6,693 bases of DNA, from the NCBI GenBank assembly GCA_029941175.1, contig JAPYRM010000048.1:1-6693 (forward strand). Direction: 5' to 3'. Below are positions 6,520 through 6,693 of the stretch, piece after piece. The notes under the pieces were generated by a model. The model ran no database searches, had not been told where the DNA came from, and was given only the letters and a program-made list of their open reading frames with translations. Within the stretch, counting starts at the first letter, position 1; every line of letters starts with the position of its first letter. This stretch comes from Halobacteriales archaeon (GTDB lineage: Archaea > Halobacteriota > Halobacteria > Halobacteriales > Hikarchaeaceae). Both the position numbers and the translations under genes were made by a program.

Positions 6520-6693
6520 ATGACTCAATTAATTTTGGCATTAATACTTGGTTCTCTCTTCTCGTTTGGAACTTTTCTACTTTTGAGAAGAGACCTTATC
6601 AAAGCGATTTTGGGTGTTATCATCCTCGGTCAAGCAGCAAATATTTATTTGATTACTATGGGGGGACTTTCTGGTACTGTCCCTGTTTTATCT
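6520..6693 (+). CDS. mrpC: Na+/H+ antiporter subunit MrpC (MnhC), N-terminal 58 residues, cut by right edge
   Basis: NuoK-like small membrane subunit of the Mrp antiporter; family length is about 110-120 residues, so about half is present. The visible part has one hydrophobic helix at about 3-22, a short basic turn RRDLIK at 23-28, and a second helix at about 29-48 ending in TMGGLSGTVPVL. This matches the MrpC pattern GTxLLLxRxLxxxxxGxxxLxxxxNxxLLTMGG. The start is fixed by a strong Shine-Dalgarno nine bases upstream, one base after the mrpB stop. The order A-B-C is the standard bacterial mrp order, so mrpD, the second large antiporter-like subunit, should follow beyond the window. The gene was read directly as an open frame running to the edge. 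Confidence 0.92.
   Translation, partial: MTQLILALILGSLFSFGTFLLLRRDLIKAILGVIILGQAANIYLITMGGLSGTVPVLS

Overview
The window looks like ordinary chromosomal DNA from an archaeon, probably a euryarchaeon. Three things point that way: the phosphoribosyltransferase belongs to the archaeal HPRT subfamily; A/T-rich TATA-like boxes sit about 20-45 bases before several start codons; and the first genes lack a clear Shine-Dalgarno sequence while genes inside the operon have one. The bacterial-type UvrA and the long bacterial-type MrpA fit lineages that acquired such genes, for example mesophilic or marine euryarchaea, halophiles or Methanosarcinales. The DNA is A+T-rich and the proteins are lysine-rich rather than strongly acidic, which argues against a typical extreme halophile. 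I cannot name a genus.

Layout. The left half (1-3591) lies on the minus strand. In transcription order it holds an archaeal hypoxanthine/guanine phosphoribosyltransferase (3591-3013), an atypical short-chain dehydrogenase/reductase (2979-2239) and the first 725 residues of the excinuclease subunit UvrA (2177 to the left edge). Gaps are 33 and 61 bases. From 3715 the plus strand carries the start of an Mrp (Mnh) Na+/H+ antiporter operon: full-length mrpA, mrpB overlapping it by ATGA, and mrpC cut by the right edge. The 123-base divergent spacer (3592-3714) is the only notable noncoding stretch and holds the start signals for both directions. No gap exceeds 300 bases. I saw no RNA gene, mobile element or CRISPR array.

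Function. The mrp genes form one membrane complex that exchanges Na+ for H+, for sodium and pH homeostasis; mrpD to mrpG would be expected past the right edge. The three minus-strand genes are housekeeping: purine salvage, an NADP(H)-type reductase of unknown substrate (perhaps a pterin), and nucleotide excision repair. Nothing links them mechanistically beyond proximity, and I found no convincing new system. The points most worth a second look are the SDR's altered active site, the mixed leaderless/Shine-Dalgarno start signals, and an all-cysteine zinc site inferred in UvrA.
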